This document shows, piece by piece, positions 55,301 to 62,810 of a stretch of DNA of 64,000 bases. This DNA comes from Candidatus Bathyarchaeota archaeon. GTDB lineage: Archaea > Thermoproteota > Bathyarchaeia > TCS64. A program made the position numbers and the translations under genes. Position 1 is the first letter of the stretch. Each line of letters begins with the position of its first letter. The stretch covers positions 27,538-91,537 of the forward strand of contig PBSW01000078.1 in assembly GCA_002726865.1 (NCBI GenBank), written 5' to 3'. The notes beneath the pieces were generated by a model. That model saw nothing but the letters and a program-made list of their open reading frames with translations. It was not told the origin of the DNA and made no database searches.

Positions 55301-55937
55301 TCTCCGAAGGATTGAGCAAGAGAAACGTGAAATTGGAATGGTGAATCAACTCGCGATCCAAGCCTATGAAGAGGACGCATACAATTACAAAATGCTCAGC
55401 GTCAGGATCAACGAGCTCGAGGAAGAGAAAGGCTCTATCTTGAGATTCGTTGAAAAGGTGGAAAGGGAAAAGACTGAGCAATTCATGGCGGCATACAACG
55501 ATATCTGCGAAAACTTCTCAGTTCTTTTCGAGAAGCTAACAGGTGGAGGAGACGGACGCCTTGAGCTCCAGAACCCAGAAAGCCCATTTTCTGAGGGTGT
55601 TGACCTTTACGTCCAGTTTCCTGGGAAGCCTATGAGACTCGCTGCGGGGGCGAGTGGTGGAGAAAGATCGGTGGCCGCAATAGCATACCTCCTCGCTATC
55701 CAGAGATTCCTGAAGGCTCCTTTCTACCTTTTTGATGAAATCGACGCTCATCTTGACGACTTGAACACAGCAAGACTAGCTGATGTCCTAAAGGAGAACG
55801 CAATGGAGTCCCAATTCCTTATGGTAAGCCTCAAAGATGTGATGGTCCACAACGCCAATAAGATCTACGGGGTCTTCGCGCAGAATGGGCGGAGCCGAGT
55901 AGTATCGCTACCGATGAAGGTGGAGGTACCGGTGTAA
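52389..55937 (+). CDS. smc: Chromosome segregation ATPase Smc
   Basis: Condensin-type motor that folds and separates the chromosome. ATPase head: Walker A GPNGSGKSN near residue 33 and, at the far end, the signature AAGASGGERSVAAIAYLLA and Walker B FYLFDEIDAHLDD. Long coiled coils (about 170-510 and 670-1010) flank a hinge (about 520-660, with GYHGQLRSLVKIDLKYQKAANTAAS). 1,182 residues, the usual size. First gene of the smc-scpA-scpB operon. Confidence 0.95.
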   Translation: MVYINRIVFRNFKSFGGSLKLSFQQGFNVITGPNGSGKSNIIDAVQFVFGELGSKRMRVPVLSGLIFDGAGDDSAKPHYAQVTIYFNNTDRALPVDRKTVSVGRRVDREGKSKYFLNGKQTSRRALLDILMMAGISPGGYNMVLQGFATRLSDLTPLERMNALEDLVGITEYDEKKAEAQVRLNDAERKIEVASAKGDEVRRRVIGLERERNDAIRSRLLEREKKRLEGYLLSEQITKIETNIGDTKRKITENHTEIERIVGEREKLLAKRDEARARLEDFTNEASEKSNTRLPIMKSELVEKKAIRKGLENRLKELESKKLSTHKNIEAKLKEINRSKVEKREKQKILSELKRKFKRIELRISKREEDLKSQAAEIETQKELAEYNLGRIEQLTEDLVPMQESLSGLEIEINKQNVNFATLEGKIENLERKKSDTLISTSNLGEKIREYEDLKNDEAKKLEEMLENIEGQVGRQKGIRDTILGANKLAKEAENTITQFAAKRDLWKNLVTEEKAQARIIKMSKAGALKGYHGQLRSLVKIDLKYQKAANTAASGWSTALVVADVDIAFRCIESLKKNKLGMTRFIPLKNIRIPEPLQNIHELGVEGYLPELIRFTEEYRTAVYLVWGDTYVAKDRKSAISLANKGYRVVTLTGDLFEPKGGLLGGHWRRSPDFTKLIPSEESVHDLSTTIKALRKSLSSKMTDLKKSGGSLREFTEYINHFNNVIDGIDLQVRETLETIERYKRNVVTINGNITKLVEGKAKELGLVTVLEKRKARTVHEIDRAKKEIIQLRGLGNPSEVIQLERSYDILVRDTTELGKKRSLLQTQISIQKNHIDGFLDLKTTEIQDQINGMKGEIKVIEEHMKGGSTRISEGRTEIEELQEVLNGITSDVEETGKILEQHRRAVSGIERNIERLDQRRVNIERRTGSFEVELERLRLQSGQRFEDLSRLGFEVRLQTNGMNLALVERTLRRIEQEKREIGMVNQLAIQAYEEDAYNYKMLSVRINELEEEKGSILRFVEKVEREKTEQFMAAYNDICENFSVLFEKLTGGGDGRLELQNPESPFSEGVDLYVQFPGKPMRLAAGASGGERSVAAIAYLLAIQRFLKAPFYLFDEIDAHLDDLNTARLADVLKENAMESQFLMVSLKDVMVHNANKIYGVFAQNGRSRVVSLPMKVEVPV

Positions 55938-55938
55938 A

Positions 55939-56613
55939 GTGCCGAAGAAGAAGCCATACTACCTCCAAGATCCCTGGGAGATACTCTTTAAGGTCAAAAA
56001 GCTGGGGAAGACAAGCCCTTGGAGCATAGATCTGGTGCATATCCTCACTACCCTTTTAGAGGAGATGCACAAGGTCGGCATTGATTTTAGAATCGCCGGG
56101 ACAGCTATCAACTCCTCAGTAATAATCTACCAAAAAAAGGCTGAGCTTCTCCTCAAGTTAGAGGAGCCTCGGAAGCCCCAGATTGTGAGACCCGACATCT
56201 ATGTCCCTCCAGCCCTAAATCTCCCCTTCCGATTCGAGTTTACGAATACTAGCGTCACAGATCTTATTACTGCCTTAGAGAGTGCGCTCACGGAGGATAG
56301 GAGGTCATCTCTCCCACGGGTTCCCGTGCTCCCGGTTCAGATACCAGACTTTCTAGATGTGGAACAGTATCTCCTTGAGGTGGGGGAACGATCGGAGGGA
56401 CTCTACGAGAGCCTTTTGGAGAGGGATGGAGGGCCTTTCAGCATCAGGGAACTCATAGAAAACTTGAGTCCTATAGAGAAGGTCCGAATATTCATGATGC
56501 TACTGTTTTTGGCCCAGAGTCTCAAGGTGGATCTCTTTCAGGACGAACAAGAGACCGACATCCGGATTAAAGTCAGAGAGATGAATGATGATCAGCAATA
56601 TCCAGAACAATAA
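55939..56613 (+). CDS. scpA: Segregation and condensation protein ScpA (kleisin)
   Basis: Kleisin bridge between the two Smc heads. 224 residues: N-terminal helical domain (DPWEILFKVKKLGKTSPWSIDLVHILTTLLEEM), linker, and a C-terminal winged helix (LIENLSPIEKVRIFMMLLFLAQSLKVDLFQDEQ). GTG start two bases after the smc stop. Overlaps scpB by 29 bases. Confidence 0.88.
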   Translation: MPKKKPYYLQDPWEILFKVKKLGKTSPWSIDLVHILTTLLEEMHKVGIDFRIAGTAINSSVIIYQKKAELLLKLEEPRKPQIVRPDIYVPPALNLPFRFEFTNTSVTDLITALESALTEDRRSSLPRVPVLPVQIPDFLDVEQYLLEVGERSEGLYESLLERDGGPFSIRELIENLSPIEKVRIFMMLLFLAQSLKVDLFQDEQETDIRIKVREMNDDQQYPEQ

Positions 56614-57223
56614 ACGCTTGGCGATGCTTGAGGCGGCTCTTTATGCTGCAGGGCGTCCGGTTGAACTTAAGAACATGAAAGTAATCGCCAGAACGAAATC
56701 GGATAAGGTGATCGCAGGTTTAATCCGAGAACTCTCTCTTCGATACGAGGCTCGGAGGAGTGCTTTAGAGGTCATGATCCTGCCAGGAAACAGAGCCGTC
56801 ATGAGGCTCAAACAGAGGTTTGATCATTCGGTGAAGAGATTTACAAAAAGGCCACTTCTCTCAATCGGTCCCCTTAAGACCCTGTCCTACGTTGCCTATA
56901 ATCAACCTGTACTCCAGGGTCAGGTTGTGGCGGACAGAGGAAACCACGTCTACTCTCACCTTAAGAGGATGGCGGACATGGGGCTAATCTCCAGAGAGAG
57001 AAACGAGAACAGAGCCTATGTGATCAAAACAACCCCGTTCTTCGCTGACTATTTCGGTTTTGGCACGGATCCCATGAATACGAAAATACAACTCAGAAGA
57101 ATATTCAATCAGATAAAAATCCACAGACTGGATAACGGAAATGGGGAGAGCGCTGGGAGAAAGACCCTCAATCTGGCTTTCGACGGGAGCACCATCGCAG
57201 AGCCCATGGATAAGCTCCCCTAA
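56585..57223 (+). CDS. scpB: Segregation and condensation protein ScpB
   Basis: Dimeric winged-helix partner of ScpA. 212 residues; LEAALYAAGRPVELKNMKVI opens the first winged helix and LSYVAYNQPVLQGQVVADRGNHVYSHLKRMADMGLISRERN forms the second. ATG at 56585 or 56588, inside scpA. Confidence 0.85.
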   Translation: MMISNIQNNKRLAMLEAALYAAGRPVELKNMKVIARTKSDKVIAGLIRELSLRYEARRSALEVMILPGNRAVMRLKQRFDHSVKRFTKRPLLSIGPLKTLSYVAYNQPVLQGQVVADRGNHVYSHLKRMADMGLISRERNENRAYVIKTTPFFADYFGFGTDPMNTKIQLRRIFNQIKIHRLDNGNGESAGRKTLNLAFDGSTIAEPMDKLP

Positions 57224-57336
57224 AAACTGTGGAGAACGCCCCTGAGGAGAACACAAGAATATTCCACACATTTTTATATCCTCCCTAGGTCTAAGTCTAA
57301 AGAAAGAGCAGAGCTTTTTACACTGAGGAAAAATAG

Positions 57337-57723
57337 ATGGCTTGGCAGAGTGGGATAACAAAGCGAAAAAAGACGGGCGGAAAGAAGAGAGCCTATAGAT
57401 CCAAGAGGCTTAGGGACGCGGGTAGCGCTCCATTGCAATCTGAACTGGGAAATACCATTAGGAGGGTGGAGTCTGGGAAGAGTCGCCTCCTCAAGGTGAA
57501 GCTATTCTCTGACAATGTTGTCAACGTCTCCGACCCATCAACAGGGACAACCGAGAGACTTGAGATCCGTGACGTCGTGGAGAACCCTGCAAACATTGAC
57601 TACAACAGGCGAGGAGTTATCACCAAAGGAGCCATCGTGCGTACTGATGAAGGCCTCGCAAAAATAGTCTCAAGACCAGGGCAGCACGGCGTTTTCAATG
57701 CAATCGTCATAAAAGAGGAGTAG
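57337..57723 (+). CDS. rps8e: Ribosomal protein S8e
   Basis: Small-subunit ribosomal protein found in archaea and eukaryotes. Typical basic start (MAWQSGITKRKKTGGKKRAYRSKRLRDAG), then TRRVESG-like core and NPANIDYNRRGVITKGAIV. 128 residues, the archaeal length. GAGG precedes the ATG. A TATTTTTATAT-like box near 57270 may start a short unit with srp19 and gar1. Confidence 0.95.
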   Translation: MAWQSGITKRKKTGGKKRAYRSKRLRDAGSAPLQSELGNTIRRVESGKSRLLKVKLFSDNVVNVSDPSTGTTERLEIRDVVENPANIDYNRRGVITKGAIVRTDEGLAKIVSRPGQHGVFNAIVIKEE

Positions 57724-57750
57724 TAACATCCCTCATGAGATGAGGCCCCG

Positions 57751-58041
57751 GTGAGGAAAAAACGCAGACTAGTATTCTGGCCAGCTTATTTCGAGTCTAA
57801 TAATACTAGAGGGGAAGGCCGAAGAGTGCCCAAGGCACAGGCTATCCGGAGCGTCAGTATTGGTGAGCTCTATAGAGCGGCTGAGGAACTTGAGTTGAAC
57901 CCGGAATTGAAACCTAGTTCAGCCTACACAAAAAAGCCATGGGATCGGACAGGATCCGTCATTGTCAATAAGGCTAAGTCGAAAACACTCACCACAACTG
58001 AGATCGCGTCGCGGATACGCTCAAACCGATCCAAAAGATAA
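57751..58041 (+). CDS. srp19: Signal recognition particle protein SRP19
   Basis: Binds the SRP RNA so that SRP54 can attach. Typical VFWPAYFESNNTRGEGRRVPKAQAIRSVSIGEL, with the RRVPK RNA-binding loop. 96 residues, GTG start. Follows rps8e on the same strand by 27 bases. Confidence 0.93.
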   Translation: MRKKRRLVFWPAYFESNNTRGEGRRVPKAQAIRSVSIGELYRAAEELELNPELKPSSAYTKKPWDRTGSVIVNKAKSKTLTTTEIASRIRSNRSKR

Positions 58042-58083
58042 ATCAATTCGCCCCAGGATAAACGATAATGAAGTGTTAAAAAA

Positions 58084-58359
58084 TTGGTTACACGTAAAGG
58101 AGGATCTATAAAGAAAGGCAGTCAGGTCGGAACGGTGAGTCACATCTCTCGAAGCAGTGGGAACCTTATCCTCGAATCAAGCCGGAACGCCAAGATCGGG
58201 GAGACGGTTTTTGATTATAAGGGTAAGCGGGTTGGCGTTGTCTTTGATGTCTTTGGCCCTGTGAATAAACCATATGCCTCAGTTAGGACGAGGATCAAAA
58301 AACCTGAACACCTAATTGGCGCAGAGTTGTACTCGGGCAGAGGAAAAAGTAGAACCTAG
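58084..58359 (+). CDS. gar1: H/ACA RNP protein Gar1
   Basis: Part of the pseudouridine-forming H/ACA complex with Cbf5, Nop10 and L7Ae. Core beta-barrel: VGTVSHISRSSGNLILES, GETVFDYKGKRVGVVFDVFGPVNKPYASVR. 91 residues from TTG 58084. A strong AAAGGAGG stands inside the frame ahead of an ATA codon at 58108, so the true start could be later. Third in the ribosomal/SRP unit. Confidence 0.88.
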   Translation: MVTRKGGSIKKGSQVGTVSHISRSSGNLILESSRNAKIGETVFDYKGKRVGVVFDVFGPVNKPYASVRTRIKKPEHLIGAELYSGRGKSRT

Positions 58360-58397
58360 GGTATCCTATAACGGGTAGAAAGTGTGTTACATCCTAG

Positions 58398-59465
58398 TTA
58401 ACGTTTGATCTTCCCCTGGATAAAGTCTTCCACCAGATTTTTTGCGACGTTGTCACTAATCTGGAACGGGGGATGCTTGAAGGCGTAGGAGGAGATGCTT
58501 GTAAGAGGACCGGATATGCCCCTGTCGAGGGCAAGTTTCACAGCTCGTACGACATCAATGACAACGCCACCGCTGTTAGGTGAATCATTTACCACAAGCT
58601 TAAGGTTGAGTGTGATGGGAAGATCTCCGAAGCCTTTACCGTCTACCTTGATGTAGCAAATCTTGTGATCCTTAAGAAAAGGAACAAAGTCACTGGGACC
58701 GATACGAGTGGGGACCTCGTAGGGTATCATGCTCGTAACAGCCTCGGTTTTGCTAACCCGCTTCGTGTGAAGCCTATTCTCCACAGTCATATTGAGGAAA
58801 TCGGTGTTCCCACCGATATTGAGCTGGTAGGTGGAGTCTACGTGAACCCCTCGATCAGAAAATAATTCCGCAATAGCCCTGTGGAGAATAGTGGCCCCGA
58901 TCTGGCTCTTAATATCATCCCCTGCGACGGGGAGGCCGGCATTTATGAAGCTCTTGGCCCACTCAGGAACAGAGGCAATGAACGCGGGAATGCAATTAAT
59001 GAATGCACAACCGGCTTTAAGAGCCGCTCGGGCGTAGAACTGAGTGGCCTCGGCGCTACCTACCGGAAGATAGTTGATGAGCATATCTGCCTCAGATTCC
59101 CTGAGAGCCTCTACAATGTCAACTGGCTCGTGGTCCTCAACGAAGAAGGCCTCCCTCATGTGTGGGGCCACTCCATCTGAGACCGGGCCCGGCTGGACCT
59201 TCCTCCCTATCGTAGGGACCTTGACGAACTTTGCGCAAAGGTTTGGCTCCGCGAAGATGGCCTCCGAGATGTCCATACCAATTTTTTTGCTGTTGACATC
59301 AAAAGCGGCAACGAACTCTATGTCATCGATAAAGTAGCCACCAAAGTCGATGTGCATGAGGCCTGGGATCTCCCCCTCTTTCTGGTGCCGGTAATACTCG
59401 ACCCCCTGTATTAGTGCGGAGGCGCAGCTCCCTAGTCCCGCTATTGCGACCCGGATCTTCCCCAA
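58398..59465 (-). CDS. ino1: Myo-inositol-1-phosphate synthase, archaeal type
   Basis: Turns glucose-6-phosphate into inositol-1-phosphate, the first step to archaeal inositol lipids and di-myo-inositol phosphate. NAD-binding GLGSCASALIQG near residue 10, catalytic-region sequence GDDIKSQIGATILHRAIAELF and the LNIGGNTDFLNM segment. 355 residues, TTG start. Convergent with gar1. Confidence 0.92.
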   Translation of the reverse strand: MGKIRVAIAGLGSCASALIQGVEYYRHQKEGEIPGLMHIDFGGYFIDDIEFVAAFDVNSKKIGMDISEAIFAEPNLCAKFVKVPTIGRKVQPGPVSDGVAPHMREAFFVEDHEPVDIVEALRESEADMLINYLPVGSAEATQFYARAALKAGCAFINCIPAFIASVPEWAKSFINAGLPVAGDDIKSQIGATILHRAIAELFSDRGVHVDSTYQLNIGGNTDFLNMTVENRLHTKRVSKTEAVTSMIPYEVPTRIGPSDFVPFLKDHKICYIKVDGKGFGDLPITLNLKLVVNDSPNSGGVVIDVVRAVKLALDRGISGPLTSISSYAFKHPPFQISDNVAKNLVEDFIQGKIKR

Positions 59466-59589
59466 AGTGATACCTTCGTTGAACTTTCAGTTAAGTTCTC
59501 ATTTCTGTTATTAAAGTGTCCCTTCGAAAAGAAATCGTTTCCGCTCTGGAATCACTTCAATCGAAGACTAGGGGGGAGAGCAATCTGAT

Positions 59590-59814
59590 TCAAACAATGT
59601 CGTTTTTTATGTATTTTCTGATTCCTTCATCATCCCGAACCATTTTTATCTTTTCTTTTTTGAAAAGAGACCGGAGGAGCTTAAAAACACGCTTTTCCTC
59701 CACCTCCATTACTTGAGCTACCTCGATCAAACTCATAGGCGTATCATGGATATGCACAAGTATCTGTTTCTTCAGTTTGGCAGTAGACACTTTTTTCGGC
59801 TTGGCAACAGACAA
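59590..59814 (-). CDS. Small winged-helix DNA-binding protein
   Basis: 74 residues with the helix-turn-helix pattern TAKLKKQILVHIHDTPMSLIEVAQVMEVEEKRVFKLLRSLFKKEKI, then a short wing (RDDEGIRKY). Probably a small transcription regulator. TTG start with AGGTGA six bases upstream. No target is apparent. Confidence 0.65.
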   Translation of the reverse strand: MSVAKPKKVSTAKLKKQILVHIHDTPMSLIEVAQVMEVEEKRVFKLLRSLFKKEKIKMVRDDEGIRKYIKNDIV

Positions 59815-60074
59815 CGTTAATTCACCTAAGATACATGGTGCTAGGTAAATAAATTAATATTTGTGATTGAATGAAAAGACCAAAAAACGGTAATTTTTCT
59901 GATAATCAGTTTTGAATCAACCTAGTCACACGTGGTTTGTTCATTTTTCCAAAGAGGGACAATACGGTCGTTTATTTTAAGTTTAATAAGGATATTTTTT
60001 CTCAATAAAGCACACGCCTGCTCAAGCTATAAATATCCTAGAAGGCTATTTGAAACCGGAAGGAATTACGAACA

Positions 60075-60338
60075 ATGGCAAAAGTGTCTGTAGAGATAAC
60101 GGATATTCTTGAGGAAGGGTGGTGCCCGTTGGATCACAAGATTGGTGAGACGTTTAACTATCCTGAGGATATAGGAAAACTCTGCCCGGCTGCACTCAAC
60201 TCTATCTACCCTTATCTGAGAATATTGGAATCGGGAGGATCCTACGAATACTTCGAAACGCCCAACTCCCACTCTGCCTGCTGCCCCGATTATAAGCGCC
60301 CTGTAGTCTTCAAGATATCCCGTGAAGCATCAGAGTAG
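60075..60338 (+). CDS. TIGR04076-family protein
   Basis: 87 residues with five Cys in family positions: WCPLDHKIGETF, LCPAALNSIYPYLRIL, and HSACCPDYKRPVVF. The family is widespread in anaerobic microbes and its function is unknown; it may bind a metal. Ends just before a clear terminator. Stand-alone gene with a TATA-like stretch near 60030-60040. Confidence 0.8.
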   Translation: MAKVSVEITDILEEGWCPLDHKIGETFNYPEDIGKLCPAALNSIYPYLRILESGGSYEYFETPNSHSACCPDYKRPVVFKISREASE

Positions 60339-60353
60339 GGGCCCTTTTTTTCT
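60338..60353 (+). terminator. GC block and T-tract after the TIGR04076 gene
   Basis: GGGGCCC followed by seven T directly after the stop codon. Confidence 0.5.
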
Positions 60354-60610
60354 TGATCCGATCAACCACCAAATCTATGGTATGAAAGAGAAAGATAATC
60401 AAAGTCTAGTGCTATTTTTTCTGTATTGATACATCTAATTAATGGAACTTCTGAGGGGGGGAGGGGTCGTCCTTCTCTCCCTAGTTCTCGCGCGCTGCAG
60501 CGGGATAGGTAAATTGATCTCAGCCAATTATAGATAGACAGTGATTAAGGTGAAAAAGAGTGTGGAAATAAACCTGTTGTCCTGAAAGAAAATTAGATAT
60601 AACAATTATT

Positions 60611-61597
60611 TCAGGTAAATAATTGTCTGAATTGAGGTGGAAAAAGCGAAGGCACGCCCCCGGTATGCCAGAAGACAACTTTGTCGTCCTCAGTGAAGAC
60701 CTCCTTTTTTATCAAGTCAATTAATCCAGCCATGCCTTTACCTGTATAGATAGGATCTAAAAGCACTCCTTCTGTCTTTGCAACAAGCTTAATCGCCTTA
60801 ATCATGCCCTCAGTAGGAATAGCATATCCGTTTCCAATGTAATCAATTTTAACGTTGATGTCGTCTGGTCTGAATTCGATATTCAATCCTAGATGATTCG
60901 CTGTTCCGTTGATTAGATCCGTAAGGTTCTGTTCCCAGTTATCTTTCCGTTCACTGATAGCTATTCCCATGACCTCGATATCTGAATTAGCTGCTATCGA
61001 GCCTAGACACAGACCACCATACGTACCTGCTGCACTTGAGACTAGGACCTTGTTGATTTCTAGACCCCGCTGCTTTATTTGGCTCTCTAACTCATTGAAC
61101 GCGTTGACGTATGCAGTAGCACCTTTTGGAACTGAACCAAATCTGTGAATGATAAAGGGGGTATGCCCCAATTCTCTCAACTCTTGAGCAATTTCCTCCA
61201 TTTTTGGTTCCAAATCATCTTCATGCCCGCCGACGAAGCGGATCTCGGCTCCCATAATCGTTGTGAGTAACAGATTGCCGTTAATTTCCTGAGGCTTTTT
61301 ATCGCTGATCACTAAAAGGAGATCAATGCCGAGTTTCCGGGTAGCTGCAGTAGTTTGTCTTAAGAAATTTGACTGAGGATTGGCTCCTGTAACGATTATA
61401 TCCGCTCCGAGATTTAACGCGTCTCCCAGGATAAACTCAAGGATTCTCGTCTTGTTACCGCCCGTCGCAAGTCCGGTCATATCATCTCTTTTAATGTATA
61501 TTTGTGGCCCACCGAGTTCTTTTGATAAATTTTTCAAAGGCTCCAATGGTGTTGGTAAGACTGCTAGTTTTACTCTGGGTAGGTCATTGATTCTCAT
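60611..61597 (-). CDS. PLP enzyme, D-cysteine desulfhydrase / ACC deaminase family
   Basis: Fold-type II pyridoxal-phosphate enzyme. The PLP lysine lies in GLATGGNKTRILEFIL (near residue 48), with GANPQSNFLRQTTAA and the phosphate-binding SSAAGTYGGLCLG. Ends with FWHTGGVPSLF, typical of this family. 328 residues. D-cysteine desulfhydrase is more likely than ACC deaminase in archaea, but this is not settled by sequence. Confidence 0.88.
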   Translation of the reverse strand: MRINDLPRVKLAVLPTPLEPLKNLSKELGGPQIYIKRDDMTGLATGGNKTRILEFILGDALNLGADIIVTGANPQSNFLRQTTAATRKLGIDLLLVISDKKPQEINGNLLLTTIMGAEIRFVGGHEDDLEPKMEEIAQELRELGHTPFIIHRFGSVPKGATAYVNAFNELESQIKQRGLEINKVLVSSAAGTYGGLCLGSIAANSDIEVMGIAISERKDNWEQNLTDLINGTANHLGLNIEFRPDDINVKIDYIGNGYAIPTEGMIKAIKLVAKTEGVLLDPIYTGKGMAGLIDLIKKEVFTEDDKVVFWHTGGVPSLFPPQFRQLFT

Positions 61598-61731
61598 TTC
61601 ATAAAGGCTCCCAAACGTGACCGCTTTGTATTTTTATTCACGTCACTTCACGCCAATACTCTTTTCTTCACTTCACTTTAAGTATAATTGCATCTAGCGT
61701 GCGAGTTTGGTACAGAGGAGATCTGGTTTTA

Positions 61732-61745
61732 TTTTGCGCGCAAAA
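61732..61745. repeat. 14-base perfect palindrome TTTTGCGCGCAAAA
   Basis: Perfect inverted repeat without a spacer, in the gap between the PLP enzyme gene and tRNA-Arg, 26 bases from the tRNA 3' end. Could be a regulator site. Confidence 0.6.
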
Positions 61746-61770
61746 CAGTATCTGAAATAAACCCAAGGAT

Positions 61771-61846
61771 TGGCGGGCTCGATGGGATTCGAACCCATGA
61801 TCTCCGGCTCCGGAGGCCGGTGCATTATCCACTCTGCTACGAGCCC
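61771..61846 (-). tRNA. tRNA-Arg (anticodon CCG)
   Basis: Minus-strand cloverleaf: acceptor GGGCTCG/CGAGCCC, anticodon stem CCGGC/GCCGG with loop CTCCGGA (anticodon CCG, reading CGG), T arm with GGTTCGAATCC, discriminator G, and an encoded CCA. No intron. 76 bases with CCA. Confidence 0.94.
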
Positions 61847-61897
61847 TCGTGAAAACACGACAGAGGACACACGATTAAAGGATTTCTGTAGAACTCA

Positions 61898-62629
61898 TCA
61901 ACCCTCATCTAGCTCACAGAGCTCCCGATGAGAGCGATTCAGAACCCCCTGAGCCCTCTCCACGATCACTGGACCCACACCCCGTACCTCAGCCAATGAT
62001 CCCAGCAGCCTCCTTGTCTTACCCGAAGCAGAAACATGCACCTCTGCCGACGCGAACTCCTTAATCACCTTGAAAGGCGTGTCAAATTGGGCCAACAGTT
62101 CCCCCGCAAGGGTCGTTCCAACTTGAGGCAGCCCCGACAGGAGGAACACCTGCTGCTGACTCGGAGGCAGGTCTCTCCGCACGCTCCGAAGTTGCACAGT
62201 CCTCTCCTCTTTAACCTGCTCCCGATACGCTAACCGATGTAGTAGCACCGCCGTGCCATCAGGACTATCCGTAGGGATCACAGATAACCCATAATCCAGC
62301 GCAAGACTTGACAACGCCCCATAAACTGACGCAGGCCTCATACGACTCCTGCCGAAAGCCCGGGATAGCTTTCCCTCTAATATCAAGATCGGTTTTTCGT
62401 ACACACGGGCCATATCTCCTGCCTGACTAAATAGTCTCCCATCCCTCATGCTCCCTAGAAAATCGGACACGTCCTTCCTTTCCACGCCACACCTGTCAGA
62501 AACCACGTAGTCGCAAACATCTAGCTTCTGCACGTCTACCTTGAAACCAGCTAGTCGGAGATAATTCACAATGTCCCGACGTCCCGTAGCCTCATTGCTA
62601 TCCACACTTATCTGTAGACTTTCACTCAA
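61898..62629 (-). CDS. ERCC4-type (XPF/Mus81) structure-specific nuclease
   Basis: Cuts branched DNA in repair and replication restart. Nuclease domain at the N-terminus (about 1-145): VDSNE, then the ERK signature at residues 50-52 in GVERKDVSDFLGSM. A double helix-hairpin-helix at the C-terminus (LSGLPQVGTTLAGELLAQF and LAEVRGVGPVIVERAQGVL) binds DNA. No helicase domain, so it is the short archaeal form. 243 residues, TTG start with GGTGA upstream. It lies between tRNA-Arg and the recombinase. Confidence 0.9.
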   Translation of the reverse strand: MSESLQISVDSNEATGRRDIVNYLRLAGFKVDVQKLDVCDYVVSDRCGVERKDVSDFLGSMRDGRLFSQAGDMARVYEKPILILEGKLSRAFGRSRMRPASVYGALSSLALDYGLSVIPTDSPDGTAVLLHRLAYREQVKEERTVQLRSVRRDLPPSQQQVFLLSGLPQVGTTLAGELLAQFDTPFKVIKEFASAEVHVSASGKTRRLLGSLAEVRGVGPVIVERAQGVLNRSHRELCELDEG

Positions 62630-62810
62630 AACCAGTCACCATAAATCCGGTCCTCTACGTTCGACCCCCCTCCCTCTCCATTAAACAAAGAAAACAGATC
62701 CACAATTCTCGTCTAACTCGAGCCAAAAAAAATACTCCACGGCAACACCCAACGCGGACATATTGGGATTTGTCTTATAACAACCTATAAATAAATGTTT
62801 TTAATGATGT

